Positions 44,395 through 52,871 of a DNA stretch of 64,000 bases are shown here, in pieces. The position numbers and the translations under genes were made by a program. Position 1 is the first letter of the stretch, and the number at the start of each line of letters is the position of its first letter. The notes under the pieces are model-generated. The model was not told the DNA's origin, searched no databases, and was given only the letters and a program-made list of their open reading frames with translations. Source of the stretch: Pseudomonas sp. TH41 (GTDB lineage: Bacteria > Pseudomonadota > Gammaproteobacteria > Pseudomonadales > Pseudomonadaceae); the NCBI RefSeq assembly GCF_016650695.1, contig NZ_JAEKFH010000005.1, positions 434,001 through 498,000 on the forward strand. The letters are read 5' to 3'.

Positions 44395-46133
44395 TCGACG
44401 CTCCTGAACAAGGTTTTGGCCGAGCTGCTCTCGCTCTGGCGCTTGATGTGGTTGGCCGCCAGGTAACCGAAAGTCATGGCCGGCCCGATGGTCGAACCGG
44501 CGCCCGGATAAGTGCGGCCCATCATCGAAGCTGCGCTGTTACCAATGGCATACAGGCCTTCGATGGGTTGCCCGTCCTCATGCAACACCCGGGCGTGCAC
44601 GTCGGTCAGCAGCCCCCCTTTGGTGCCAATGTCCCCGGCGTCGATGCGCACGGCGTAGAACGGCCCTTTGAGCAACGGCGCCAGGCATGGATTGGGCTGT
44701 ACGTTCGGGTCGCCGTAGTAACGGTCGAACAGCGATTCACCTTTATGGAAATCTTCATCGACACCCTGCACGGCCATGCCATTGAAGCGGTGCACGGTAC
44801 GCGTCAGGCCAGCGCCATCGACACCGATTTTCGCCGCCAGCTCCTCCAGGCTTGCCGCTTTGTGAAAATACTCGCGCAGGTGCTGGGGCAACTGCCAATC
44901 GCGCTGGGCATAGCCCGGCAGCAACGCGCCGCAGGGGTATTTGCGGCGGAACTCGGCATCGAACACCATCCAGCACGGCACGCTCACGGCGCCTTCGCGA
45001 TTGTTGGCGTACATCGCGTAAACAATATCGGTATAGGGCGCGGCTTCGTTAACGAAACGTTCACCCGCAGAGTTGACCATCACGCAGCCTGGCAAGGTCC
45101 GTTCGACGAACAACGCGCGCTGTTTTTCTTCGCCCTGGACGTGGGTGGTCGGTGCCCACCAACTGTGCTCCATCAACGCCGTACGTGCGCCGATAGCCTG
45201 ACCAGCACGGATACCGTCCCCGGTGTTGTGGGGCGGTGTGGCACTCCAATCAGATTGCGACGGCTGCGGCAGATACTGCGCGCGCATCGCCTGATTACGC
45301 TCGAAACCACCGGCAGCGATGATCACCCCGTAGCGTGCCTTGATGTTGAGCAACTGGCCATTGCGACAGACCCGCGCGCCGCCGACCCGATCGCCAACCA
45401 GCAGTAATTCTTCCAGCCCACAATTGAGCCACAGCGATTTTCCACGGTCCTGCAACGAACAACGCAAGGCGCCGATCAAGGCGTTTCCCAGGGTCAGGTA
45501 ACGATCCCGGCGCGATAAGCGCCGGCCGTCGCGGTCGCGCCAGTAACGCCACATCACCCGCAGGGTCAGGCGCAACCAGCCGGGGCCACGGCACAGCAAC
45601 ACCTGCGCCTCTTTCATGGTCATCGCCATGCGCCCCATCATCAGCGTACCGGGGGATGGCGCGCGCATGCGCAGGAATTCTTCACCCAGTTCGGCGGCGT
45701 CAAACGGTTGCGGATCCATAGAGCGGTAGCCCGGTTTTCCGCCTTCGATTTCCGGGTAGTAGTCGGCGTAGCGAGGCTGCGCTTCGAAGCGCACACGGGT
45801 TTGGCGTTCGAGGTATTCGACCATCTCGCGACCGTGCTCGACATAAGCCTCGATCCGCCCGTCGTCGATCTCACCATGGGTCACGGCGCGAATGTAGGCA
45901 ATCGCTTCAGCCGCCGAATCGCTGCCACCGAGGGCTTTGATGCGATGGTTGTCGGGTATCCAGATGCCGCCACCGGACACCGCCGAAGTGCCGCCGTACT
46001 CGGCGCTCTTCTCGATCAACAGCGCATTGAGACCCAGGTCGTGGGCGCGCAGTGCAGCGGTCATGCCCCCTGCTCCGGAGCCAATCACCAGCACATCACA
46101 GCACTCGTCCCATTTGATCCCGGCAGCGTTCAT
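44391..46133 (-). CDS. kstD: 3-ketosteroid delta1-dehydrogenase-like flavoprotein (KstD family)
   Basis: 580 residues. Rossmann FAD site GSGAGGMTAALRAHDLGL and IEKSAEYGGTSAVSGGGIWIPDN, typical of KstD. The catalytic C-terminal motif TYPGAGSTIGPAM holds Tyr542 and Gly546 at the spacing of the Tyr-Pro-x-x-Gly that binds the 3-keto group in Rhodococcus KstD1. It should introduce the C1-C2 double bond needed for ring B opening with KshAB. Divergent from the DUF1302 gene; operator upstream. Confidence 0.85.
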   Translation of the reverse strand: MNAAGIKWDECCDVLVIGSGAGGMTAALRAHDLGLNALLIEKSAEYGGTSAVSGGGIWIPDNHRIKALGGSDSAAEAIAYIRAVTHGEIDDGRIEAYVEHGREMVEYLERQTRVRFEAQPRYADYYPEIEGGKPGYRSMDPQPFDAAELGEEFLRMRAPSPGTLMMGRMAMTMKEAQVLLCRGPGWLRLTLRVMWRYWRDRDGRRLSRRDRYLTLGNALIGALRCSLQDRGKSLWLNCGLEELLLVGDRVGGARVCRNGQLLNIKARYGVIIAAGGFERNQAMRAQYLPQPSQSDWSATPPHNTGDGIRAGQAIGARTALMEHSWWAPTTHVQGEEKQRALFVERTLPGCVMVNSAGERFVNEAAPYTDIVYAMYANNREGAVSVPCWMVFDAEFRRKYPCGALLPGYAQRDWQLPQHLREYFHKAASLEELAAKIGVDGAGLTRTVHRFNGMAVQGVDEDFHKGESLFDRYYGDPNVQPNPCLAPLLKGPFYAVRIDAGDIGTKGGLLTDVHARVLHEDGQPIEGLYAIGNSAASMMGRTYPGAGSTIGPAMTFGYLAANHIKRQSESSSAKTLFRSVE

Positions 46134-46209
46134 GCGATCACCCTTGTTCAGCGCCCATCAGGCAGAAACCGCCGCTGCCGGATCTTCGCCCGGTGCAGTC
46201 GGTCTCGGG

Positions 46210-46253
46210 ATTGTTCGCCGCACGCGCGCAGTGTTCATCGTCCGATGGGACTA
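46210..46253 (-). promoter_or_regulatory. Steroid operator and promoter of kstD
   Basis: Minus strand TAGTCC-CATC-GGACGATG (46236-46253), 20 bases, AACAAT (46210-46215). Confidence 0.75.
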
Positions 46254-46287
46254 AGGCGAAGACGGCTGCCCTCCCCTGCAAACCGCT

Positions 46288-46331
46288 TAGTCCGCTTGGA
46301 CGATGTTGCGTTGAAGTCGTGACTCCATAGT
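46288..46331 (+). promoter_or_regulatory. Steroid operator and promoter of the DUF1302-DUF1329 operon
   Basis: TAGTCC-GCTT-GGACGATG (46288-46305), 20 bases, CATAGT (46326-46331). The kstD operator is 34 bases away and points the other way. Confidence 0.75.
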
Positions 46332-46398
46332 CGCCCACAACACCAATCACCCCCCTGAAATGCAGGTCGGGCAGGTCTGACCTGGGCATGAGGACGAC

Positions 46399-47976
46399 AT
46401 GATAAAAACAATAATCGCCCCACCAACGCTGCACCCTCGCACACAACTGGCTTTGCTGTTGCTGGCTGGCGGATTAAGCGCTCAGGTTAACGCCATGAGC
46501 TTCCAGCCCAATGAGGATTTGAGCGTCGACTGGGACACTACGCTGACCTACAGCCTGGCTTGGCGGACCGAAAATCGCGATCACAAACTGACGGCCAATG
46601 CCGACGCCAACGATGGCGACAATGCGTTCGCCAAGGGCAGTCTGATTAACAACCGCAGCGGCTTTCTCACCGAAGCCAACATAAAGTGGCGGGACGACTA
46701 CGGCGTGTTTGTCCGTGCAACGGGCTTCTACGACAACGTTTACGATCAGAGCAACGACAACAACACCGGCACTTCCAACTGCTTCGCCGGCGGCCATTGC
46801 AGCCAACCGGACCGTTTCTCCCAGGAGACCATCGACCAGCACCGCAACGAACTGCGCATGCTCGATTACTACGCCTATGGCACCTGGGACATGAGCGGCC
46901 ACGCCCTCAACGCGCGCCTGGGTAATCAGGTGGTGAGCTGGGGTGAAAGCCTGTTCTACCCCGGTATTTCCGCCGCGCAGAGCCCGGTGGATGCGACCAA
47001 GGCGACCACGCCGGGCGTCGAGGTCAAGGAAATCCTGCTGCCGGTCGGCCAACTGTTCACCCAGTTCAGCCTGACCGACAGCCTGGATGTTCAGGCCTAC
47101 TACCAATACAAGTGGGAAAAAACCGAGCTGTTCGGCGTCGGTAGCTACTTCTCCACCACCGACTTCATCGACGAGGGTGGCTTCAACGATGCTACCGGTT
47201 TCGTCACCCGTCTGAAGGACGACAAACCGAGCGACAGCGGCCAGTACGGCGTGGCCTTCACCTACGCCGCCGCGTCGTTGAACAACACCGAGTTCGGTAT
47301 CTACTACTCGCGTTATCACGACAAGACCCCATCGCTGGATTTCGCTACGAATCTTGGCCACTACACCGTGCGCTACTTCGACAACATCGACCTGTTCGGC
47401 GCGAGTTTCTCCACCGTACTGGGCAGCGTGAGCTGGGCCGGTGAAGTCAGCTACCGCGACGGTTCACCGGTGATGGTCGACAACGGCTTCTCAAGCCCGG
47501 TGCGCGGCAAAACCATGCAGGCCCAGACCTCGATGATCTACGTGGTTGGCCCGACCTCATGGGCGGACAACACCACCCTGACCGGCGAGCTGGTTTACAA
47601 CACCGTGATCAGCAACGACAAGTCGCAGCCGGTAACCCTGGCCCCCGGCTTCTCGTTGCCGGGCACCGACAGCCTGGTCTACGACCGCGACGCGTGGGGC
47701 TATACGGTTCAGGCGAACTTTGACTACAACGATGTGTTCAGCGGTTGGGACATGTCGGTGCCGGTCACTTTCAGCGCCGCCGCCCACGGTGACAGCTCGC
47801 TGGTGGGCTCGATCAACGCAGGCCAAAACGACAACCGCGCGAGCATCGGCAGCTCGTGGCGCTACCTCGGCAACTTCACCGTCGAAGCCCGTTACAACGC
47901 CTATCTGGGCAACGCCAACAACAGCCCGTTGGCCGACCGCGACAACGTCGCGCTCAACTTCAAGTACCGGTTCTGA
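46399..47976 (+). CDS. DUF1302 outer-membrane protein
   Basis: 525 residues. Signal peptide cleaved near SAQVNA-M; then beta-strand-rich sequence with alternating aromatic residues and a C-terminal Phe (LNFKYRF), the mark of an outer-membrane beta-barrel. Signature VDWDTTLTYSLAWRTENRD. DUF1302 genes accompany DUF1329 genes in hydrophobic-substrate clusters; uptake or export of the steroid is a reasonable guess. Good ribosome site (GAGG) before the ATG. Confidence 0.88.
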   Translation: MIKTIIAPPTLHPRTQLALLLLAGGLSAQVNAMSFQPNEDLSVDWDTTLTYSLAWRTENRDHKLTANADANDGDNAFAKGSLINNRSGFLTEANIKWRDDYGVFVRATGFYDNVYDQSNDNNTGTSNCFAGGHCSQPDRFSQETIDQHRNELRMLDYYAYGTWDMSGHALNARLGNQVVSWGESLFYPGISAAQSPVDATKATTPGVEVKEILLPVGQLFTQFSLTDSLDVQAYYQYKWEKTELFGVGSYFSTTDFIDEGGFNDATGFVTRLKDDKPSDSGQYGVAFTYAAASLNNTEFGIYYSRYHDKTPSLDFATNLGHYTVRYFDNIDLFGASFSTVLGSVSWAGEVSYRDGSPVMVDNGFSSPVRGKTMQAQTSMIYVVGPTSWADNTTLTGELVYNTVISNDKSQPVTLAPGFSLPGTDSLVYDRDAWGYTVQANFDYNDVFSGWDMSVPVTFSAAAHGDSSLVGSINAGQNDNRASIGSSWRYLGNFTVEARYNAYLGNANNSPLADRDNVALNFKYRF

Positions 47977-47999
47977 TTCCCCTGTTGGAGGAGCACAGC

Positions 48000-49379
48000 A
48001 TGTCTAGATTCACCCATACCTTGTTGGGCACGGCACTGGCCGTCAGCCTGCTAAGCAGCGGCCTGGTTCAAGCCAAGGTCAGCAACGAAGAAGCCGCCCG
48101 CCTGGGCCAGGACCTGACGCCGATGGGCGCCGAAAAAGCCGGCAACGCCGATGGCAGCATCCCGGCCTGGACCGGCAAATGGCGTGGCCTGCCACCCCAG
48201 CTCAAATACGCTGGCCCCGGTACGCCGTACCCGGACCCGTACGCCGCTGAAAAGCCGTTGTTCGTGATCGATGCGAAGAACATGGACAAGTACGCCGACA
48301 ACCTGACAGATGGCCAGAAAGCGCTGCTCAAGCGCTACCCTGAGACGTTCAAGATCCCGGTGTACCCAAGCCATCGCGACTTCCGCCTCGATCAACGCCT
48401 GGAAGACATGGTCAAGAAAAACGCTGTCACTGCCGAACTCGCCAATGACAACAACGACACCAAAAACGCCTGGGGTGCTTCGCCGTTCCCGATTCCAAAG
48501 AACGGCAGCGAGTTGATGTTCAACCATACCTTGCAGGGTCGCGCAAACACTGAAGAGGCCAACTATGGCCAGGCGGTGGTGTACTCCAACAAGGAAAAGG
48601 TGCTGGAAGAGGTCAACTACAAGATCTTCTCTATCTGGTCGAGCCCGGACAAAACCCTGGAAACGGCCGACGGCGTGCTCACCAACTTCCTGATCACCAC
48701 CCTGGAACCGGTGCGCAAAAAGGGCGAAATCGTGGTCGGTCACGAGTTCATCAACCCGACTGCCTCCCCGCGCCAGGCCTGGCAATACAGCCCGGGGCAA
48801 CGTCGCGTACGTCGCGCGCCGACCGTGGGTTATGACTCGCCGACCGGTGCTGGTGGTTTTCGTGTGTACGACGAAGACCGTTTGTTCAACGGTGCGCCGG
48901 ACCGCTACAACTGGACCATTGTCGGGAAAAAGGAAATCTACATTCCGTACCACAACTACAAGATCGACGACCCGAGCGTAACGGCCGATCAGATCCTGTC
49001 CACCACCGGGCACGTCGATCCGCAGTACATGCGCTACGAAAAACACCGTGTCTGGGTTCTGCAGGCCAACCTCAAGGAAGGTGCCCGCCACGTGTACGCC
49101 AAGCGTGTGTTGTACCTGGACGAGGACACCTGGTCCGCGACCATGGCCGACAACTACGACAGCCGTGGCCAGTTGTGGCGCACCAACATGCAGACTTCGA
49201 TCTACGCCTATGAGATCCAGCGTTACCACGCTCGTCTGGGCATTTACCACGACCTGATCGCCGGGTCCTACCTGGTGGACCGGTTGCTGGTCGATCAGAA
49301 ACCGGCCAAGCTCAACGCCACCGCTTTCACCGACGACGAATTCACCCCTGGCAACCTGCGAAAACTCGGCACCCGCTAA
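48000..49379 (+). CDS. DUF1329 periplasmic protein
   Basis: 459 residues from the ATG at 48000, behind TTGGAGGAG. Signal peptide ends near LVQA-K. Signature blocks: EEAARLGQDLTPMGAEKAGNADGSIPAWTG, PRQAWQYSPGQRRVRRAPTVGYD and HRVWVLQANLKEGARHVYAKRVLYLDEDTW. The fold resembles LolA/LolB-type lipoprotein carriers. Follows DUF1302 by 23 bases; the two probably act together in moving hydrophobic molecules across the envelope. Confidence 0.9.
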   Translation: MSRFTHTLLGTALAVSLLSSGLVQAKVSNEEAARLGQDLTPMGAEKAGNADGSIPAWTGKWRGLPPQLKYAGPGTPYPDPYAAEKPLFVIDAKNMDKYADNLTDGQKALLKRYPETFKIPVYPSHRDFRLDQRLEDMVKKNAVTAELANDNNDTKNAWGASPFPIPKNGSELMFNHTLQGRANTEEANYGQAVVYSNKEKVLEEVNYKIFSIWSSPDKTLETADGVLTNFLITTLEPVRKKGEIVVGHEFINPTASPRQAWQYSPGQRRVRRAPTVGYDSPTGAGGFRVYDEDRLFNGAPDRYNWTIVGKKEIYIPYHNYKIDDPSVTADQILSTTGHVDPQYMRYEKHRVWVLQANLKEGARHVYAKRVLYLDEDTWSATMADNYDSRGQLWRTNMQTSIYAYEIQRYHARLGIYHDLIAGSYLVDRLLVDQKPAKLNATAFTDDEFTPGNLRKLGTR

Positions 49380-49388
49380 ACCCACCGC

Positions 49389-49415
49389 GCCCCGACCGAT
49401 TCATTCGGTCGGGGC
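49389..49415 (+). terminator. Hairpin after the DUF1329 gene
   Basis: Stem GCCCCGACCGA/TCGGTCGGGGC, 5-base loop, followed by GTTGTGCTTTTC. Probably partial termination before the SurE-like gene. Confidence 0.6.
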
Positions 49416-49457
49416 GTTGTGCTTTTCTGAACCCGCTCAATTCACGGAAGACTCTCC

Positions 49458-50435
49458 ATGAATAAACTCTTCACTGGCGTCATCGCCATGGCCAGCGTCG
49501 GTCTGTCGATGCAGGCCAATGCCTTGAACATTCTGCTGACCAACGACGATGGCTGCCGCGCGCCCGGCATCGATTCGATGTACCGCGCACTGACCGCCGC
49601 AGGGCACAAGGTCACGCTGGTCGGCCCTTTGAACGACAGCAGTGGCATCAGCGCCGCCAGCGTGGTCGTGCCCGGCCAGGTCCTGGCGGTGACCGAACTG
49701 GCACCCGGCAAGTTTTGTGTCGGCCCACCCGAGGGCTACACCCCACCAAGCGGCAAGACGTCCGCCATTGGCACTCCGGTGGATGCGGTCAACGTCGGCC
49801 TCGACGTGTTGCTCAAGGACATGCCGCCAGACCTGGTGGTTTCAGGCAGCAACTTTGGCGAAAACGTCGGCCCGCTGACGCAAATGTCCGGCACCCTGAA
49901 CGCGGCCGTGCGCGCGATGTTCAAGGGTATTCCGGCGGTGGCGGTATCGACGGCCATCGACATGGACCTGATCATCCGCGATCAACAGGCCGGCTACCGC
50001 AAGACCCTTGGGGCCATGGACGATACGGCGCGTTTTGCCGTGAACGTCATTCAGCAAGCGAGCCTGGCCGGTGCGCAAGCGAAACAGGCCTGCGCCAAAC
50101 ACCAACACCGGTGCGAACTGAACGTACTTGGCCTGCCGGGTGTCAGCGGCTTGAACCTCAACTACCCGGCACTGCCGGCCAGCGAGGTCAAAGGCGTGAG
50201 CTTTGCGCCAATCGGCAACTGGGATCGGGTGAACTTCACTTCACAGCGCGGCGCCGATGGTGTGGTTCATGTCAACCTGGCCCCACCGCCAACGCCGACG
50301 GCCGCACAACAACAAGCCGATGCGTATCAGCTGTGGCAAGGGCATGCGGTCATTACCGTGATTGACGGCAACATGAGTGCACCGGGTACGGTGCAGGATC
50401 AAGCAAAGAAGATACTGCGCGGAGTTAAACCTTAA
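49458..50435 (+). CDS. Secreted SurE-like 5'/3'-nucleotidase or acid phosphatase
   Basis: 325 residues. Signal peptide (MNKLFTGVIAMASVGLSMQANA), then the SurE active site ILLTNDDGCRAPGI with the metal-binding Asp-Asp, DSSGISAASVV, and VVSGSNFGENVG with the conserved Asn. Ordinary SurE is cytosolic and about 250 residues; this is the longer exported branch. It lies in the DUF1302/DUF1329 run, so a role in removing a phosphate or related group from a substrate in the periplasm is possible but unproven. Confidence 0.85.
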   Translation: MNKLFTGVIAMASVGLSMQANALNILLTNDDGCRAPGIDSMYRALTAAGHKVTLVGPLNDSSGISAASVVVPGQVLAVTELAPGKFCVGPPEGYTPPSGKTSAIGTPVDAVNVGLDVLLKDMPPDLVVSGSNFGENVGPLTQMSGTLNAAVRAMFKGIPAVAVSTAIDMDLIIRDQQAGYRKTLGAMDDTARFAVNVIQQASLAGAQAKQACAKHQHRCELNVLGLPGVSGLNLNYPALPASEVKGVSFAPIGNWDRVNFTSQRGADGVVHVNLAPPPTPTAAQQQADAYQLWQGHAVITVIDGNMSAPGTVQDQAKKILRGVKP

Positions 50436-50445
50436 GCCAGCGCGA

Positions 50446-50815
50446 AACCTGTGGGAGCGGGCTTGCCCGCGAAGAGGCCGGCACATGCAACCTCAATGTC
50501 GCCTGACACACTGCCTTCGCAGGCAAGCCAGCTCCCACAAGCAATCGGGGTCGCACACAAACTCCGAGGCCAACAAAAAAACCTGTGGGAGCGGGCTTGC
50601 CCGCGAAGAGGCCGGCACATGCAACCTCAATGTCGCCTGACACACTGCCTTCGCAGGCAAGCCAGCTCCCACAAGCAATCGGGGTCGCACACAAACTCCG
50701 AGGCCAACAAAAAAACCTGTGGGAGCGGGCTTGCCCGCGAAGAGGCCGGCACATTCAACCTCAATGTCGCCTGACACTCAGCCTTCGCGAACAGGCTCGC
50801 TCCCACAGGTAGATG
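50446..50815. repeat. Tandem REPINs, 134-bp unit, 2.7 copies
   Basis: Each unit starts ACCTGTGGGAGCGGGCTTGC, has an inverted right end CAAGCCAGCTCCCACA and a spacer ending CAACAAAAAA. Starts at 50447, 50581 and 50715, exactly 134 bases apart; the last copy ends with a different REP arm. It fills the gap after the SurE-like gene; no gene seen. Confidence 0.9.
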
Positions 50816-50823
50816 TGCTTGCC

Positions 50824-51948
50824 TCAAATTACAGGTTGAAACGGCACAAATTCGGTCACTTCCAGATCAAACCCGGACACGGCCTTGTACGGCACCGGCG
50901 AGCTCATCAGGCGCATTTTGCGGACGTTTTGATCGCGCAGAATCTGCGCCCCGACGCCAAGGGTCCGTTGCGGGAACTGTGGCGCCCGTGGCTTGCCGCC
51001 GCTGCGCTGACGCAATTGTTCGAGCACGCCGTCGGCGGTTTCCTTCTGTGCCAGCAGTACCAGCACGCCACAGCCGGCCGCTGCGATGCTCGCCAGTGAC
51101 CGTTCCAAAGTCCATTGCCGAGACCCGCCTTCGCTTTCACAACCCAGCACATCACGCAGCGTCTCGACACTTTGCACCCGCACCAGAATCGGCTGGGAGC
51201 TGTCGATCCGGCCTTTGACCAATGCAAGATGCAGCAAACCTTGATAAGTGTCCTGATAGGTCGTCACCTGGAACTCACCGTGACGGGTATGCAACGGATA
51301 TTCACCGCCACGTTCGATCGTGCCTTCATGCAGGATGCGGTAATGGATCAGGTCGGCAATGCTGCCGATCCGCAGAGCGTGACGACGGGCAAATTCGTGC
51401 AGCTCAATGCCCCGCGCCAACTCACCCTCCTCATTGAGGATACCCACCAGCGTCGACGCCGGTTGCAGGCCCGCGAGACGGGTCAGGTCGCAGGCTGCTT
51501 CGACGTGCCCGGCGCGCTGCATGACGCCGCCCGGCAAGGCCTGCACCGGGAAGATATGCCCAGGCTGAACCAGGTCCGCAGGACCGCTGGCCGGGTCCAC
51601 CGCAACCTGAATTGTTCGCGCCCGGTCCGCCGCGGAAATGCCGGTGGATACCCCGGTGGCCGCTTCGATCGAACAAGTAAAACCCACGCCGTGCTGCGCC
51701 CGCGAATGGGGCACCATCAGGTCCAGCCCCAGTGCGCGGCAGCGTTGTTCGGTCAATGCCAGGCAAATCAACCCACGCGCCTGCACCGCCATGAACGTGA
51801 CCGCTTCGGAACCGGACTGTTCGGCGGCCATCAGCAACGAGCCTTCACCGTTGTGTTCGTCGTCGGTGATCACCACCATTTGCCCGGCAGCAATGGCCTC
51901 GATCAGCTGTGGCACGGTGTCGAAGGTCAGGTTATCCGCGCCGTTCAA
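50824..51948 (-). CDS. RibB-like/degenerate RibA fusion (RibBX type) of the steroid regulon
   Basis: 374 residues from a TTG at 51948 that overlaps the esterase stop codon; no in-frame ATG gives a normal N-terminus. Residues 1-200 match 3,4-dihydroxy-2-butanone-4-phosphate synthase (STGISAADRA, GHIFPVQALPGGVMQRAGHVEA), but the catalytic loop DDEDRENEG is DDEHNGEG. The C-terminal GTP-cyclohydrolase-II-like half lacks the zinc cysteines. It may aid riboflavin supply to the flavoenzymes here, or have a new reaction. Confidence 0.75.
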   Translation of the reverse strand: MNGADNLTFDTVPQLIEAIAAGQMVVITDDEHNGEGSLLMAAEQSGSEAVTFMAVQARGLICLALTEQRCRALGLDLMVPHSRAQHGVGFTCSIEAATGVSTGISAADRARTIQVAVDPASGPADLVQPGHIFPVQALPGGVMQRAGHVEAACDLTRLAGLQPASTLVGILNEEGELARGIELHEFARRHALRIGSIADLIHYRILHEGTIERGGEYPLHTRHGEFQVTTYQDTYQGLLHLALVKGRIDSSQPILVRVQSVETLRDVLGCESEGGSRQWTLERSLASIAAAGCGVLVLLAQKETADGVLEQLRQRSGGKPRAPQFPQRTLGVGAQILRDQNVRKMRLMSSPVPYKAVSGFDLEVTEFVPFQPVI

Positions 51949-52871
51949 TTGAGTGCCCTGCGCAGGTCTGCCGCGGCATCGGACAAGGCTTGTGCGGCAC
52001 GCTCGACAAACGGCGCCATGCTGATAAACCCATGAATCATGCCTTCGCAACGTTGCAGGCGCACGGATACGCCAGCCTGTACCAGGCGCCGGGCAAATGC
52101 CTCGCCCTCGTCACGCAACGGGTCGAACTCGGCAGTGATCAGGGTGGTCGGCGGCAAATCCGCCAGCCGGTCGGCGTGCAATGGCGAGGCCAAGGGATCA
52201 TCACCCAGCCCGGCATCCGGCAAATACTGCTGCCAGAACCAGTACATCATCGCGGCCGAAAGGAAATACCCCTCGGCAAAATCCTCATAGGACTGACTGT
52301 CGCATCGCGCGTCGGTGACCGGGTAAAACAGGCACTGGTAACTGACTTTCGGCCCCTGACGTTGCGCCGCCAGCCGGCTGACCGCGAGCGCCAGATTGCC
52401 CCCGGCACTGTCCCCGGCCAGCGCCAGACGACGGCCATCGATGCCGAGTTCGGCGGCATGCTCGACCAGCCAGCAAGTGGCCGCGTAACAATCCAGCGGT
52501 GCCGCCGGGAATTGGCTTTCCGGGGCCAGTCGATAGGCAATGGAAACCACCACTGCTTCGGCCTGACTGGCCAGGGAGCGGCAGAGGTTGTCATGGGTAT
52601 CGAGGTTGCCCATGATAAAACCGCCACCGTGGAAGAACACCAGCAACGGCAAGTTATCGTCTTCAAACGGCCGGTACAGCCGCGCATCCAGTTCGCCCAC
52701 CGCGCCGGCGACCTTCAGGTTACGTACCTCAACCATCGGGTCGCCGGGGATGGCGGGCTGCAGGTTGTCGCAGAGCTGGCGGTATTGCTCGGCGTCGAGC
52801 TGGCCGAAATTGGGCTCTGGCAGGTCGCGAAACTGCTGGAGCACCGCGGCGATTTGCTTATCGAGCGGCAT
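51945..52871 (-). CDS. Alpha/beta-hydrolase, hormone-sensitive-lipase family esterase
   Basis: 308 residues from the ATG at 52871, eight bases after GAGGA. HSL family: oxyanion motif FFHGGGFIMG, nucleophile in LAGDSAGGNLAL, acid in AEFDPLRDEG and His in GMIHGF. No signal peptide, so cytosolic. It overlaps both neighbours (SDR and RibB-like gene) and shares their operator, so a steroid ester or lactone is the likely substrate. Confidence 0.87.
   Translation of the reverse strand: MPLDKQIAAVLQQFRDLPEPNFGQLDAEQYRQLCDNLQPAIPGDPMVEVRNLKVAGAVGELDARLYRPFEDDNLPLLVFFHGGGFIMGNLDTHDNLCRSLASQAEAVVVSIAYRLAPESQFPAAPLDCYAATCWLVEHAAELGIDGRRLALAGDSAGGNLALAVSRLAAQRQGPKVSYQCLFYPVTDARCDSQSYEDFAEGYFLSAAMMYWFWQQYLPDAGLGDDPLASPLHADRLADLPPTTLITAEFDPLRDEGEAFARRLVQAGVSVRLQRCEGMIHGFISMAPFVERAAQALSDAAADLRRALN

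Noticed and set aside
49389..49415. Steroid operator upstream of the SurE-like gene
   Set aside because: The dyad there is a longer GC stem (GCCCCGACCGA) without GGACGATG and without the -10 at 20 bases; it reads as a terminator hairpin.
50451..50827. Overlapping open frames through the 134-bp repeats
   Set aside because: They exist because the repeat unit has no stop in some frames; repeated REP sequence, no ribosome sites.
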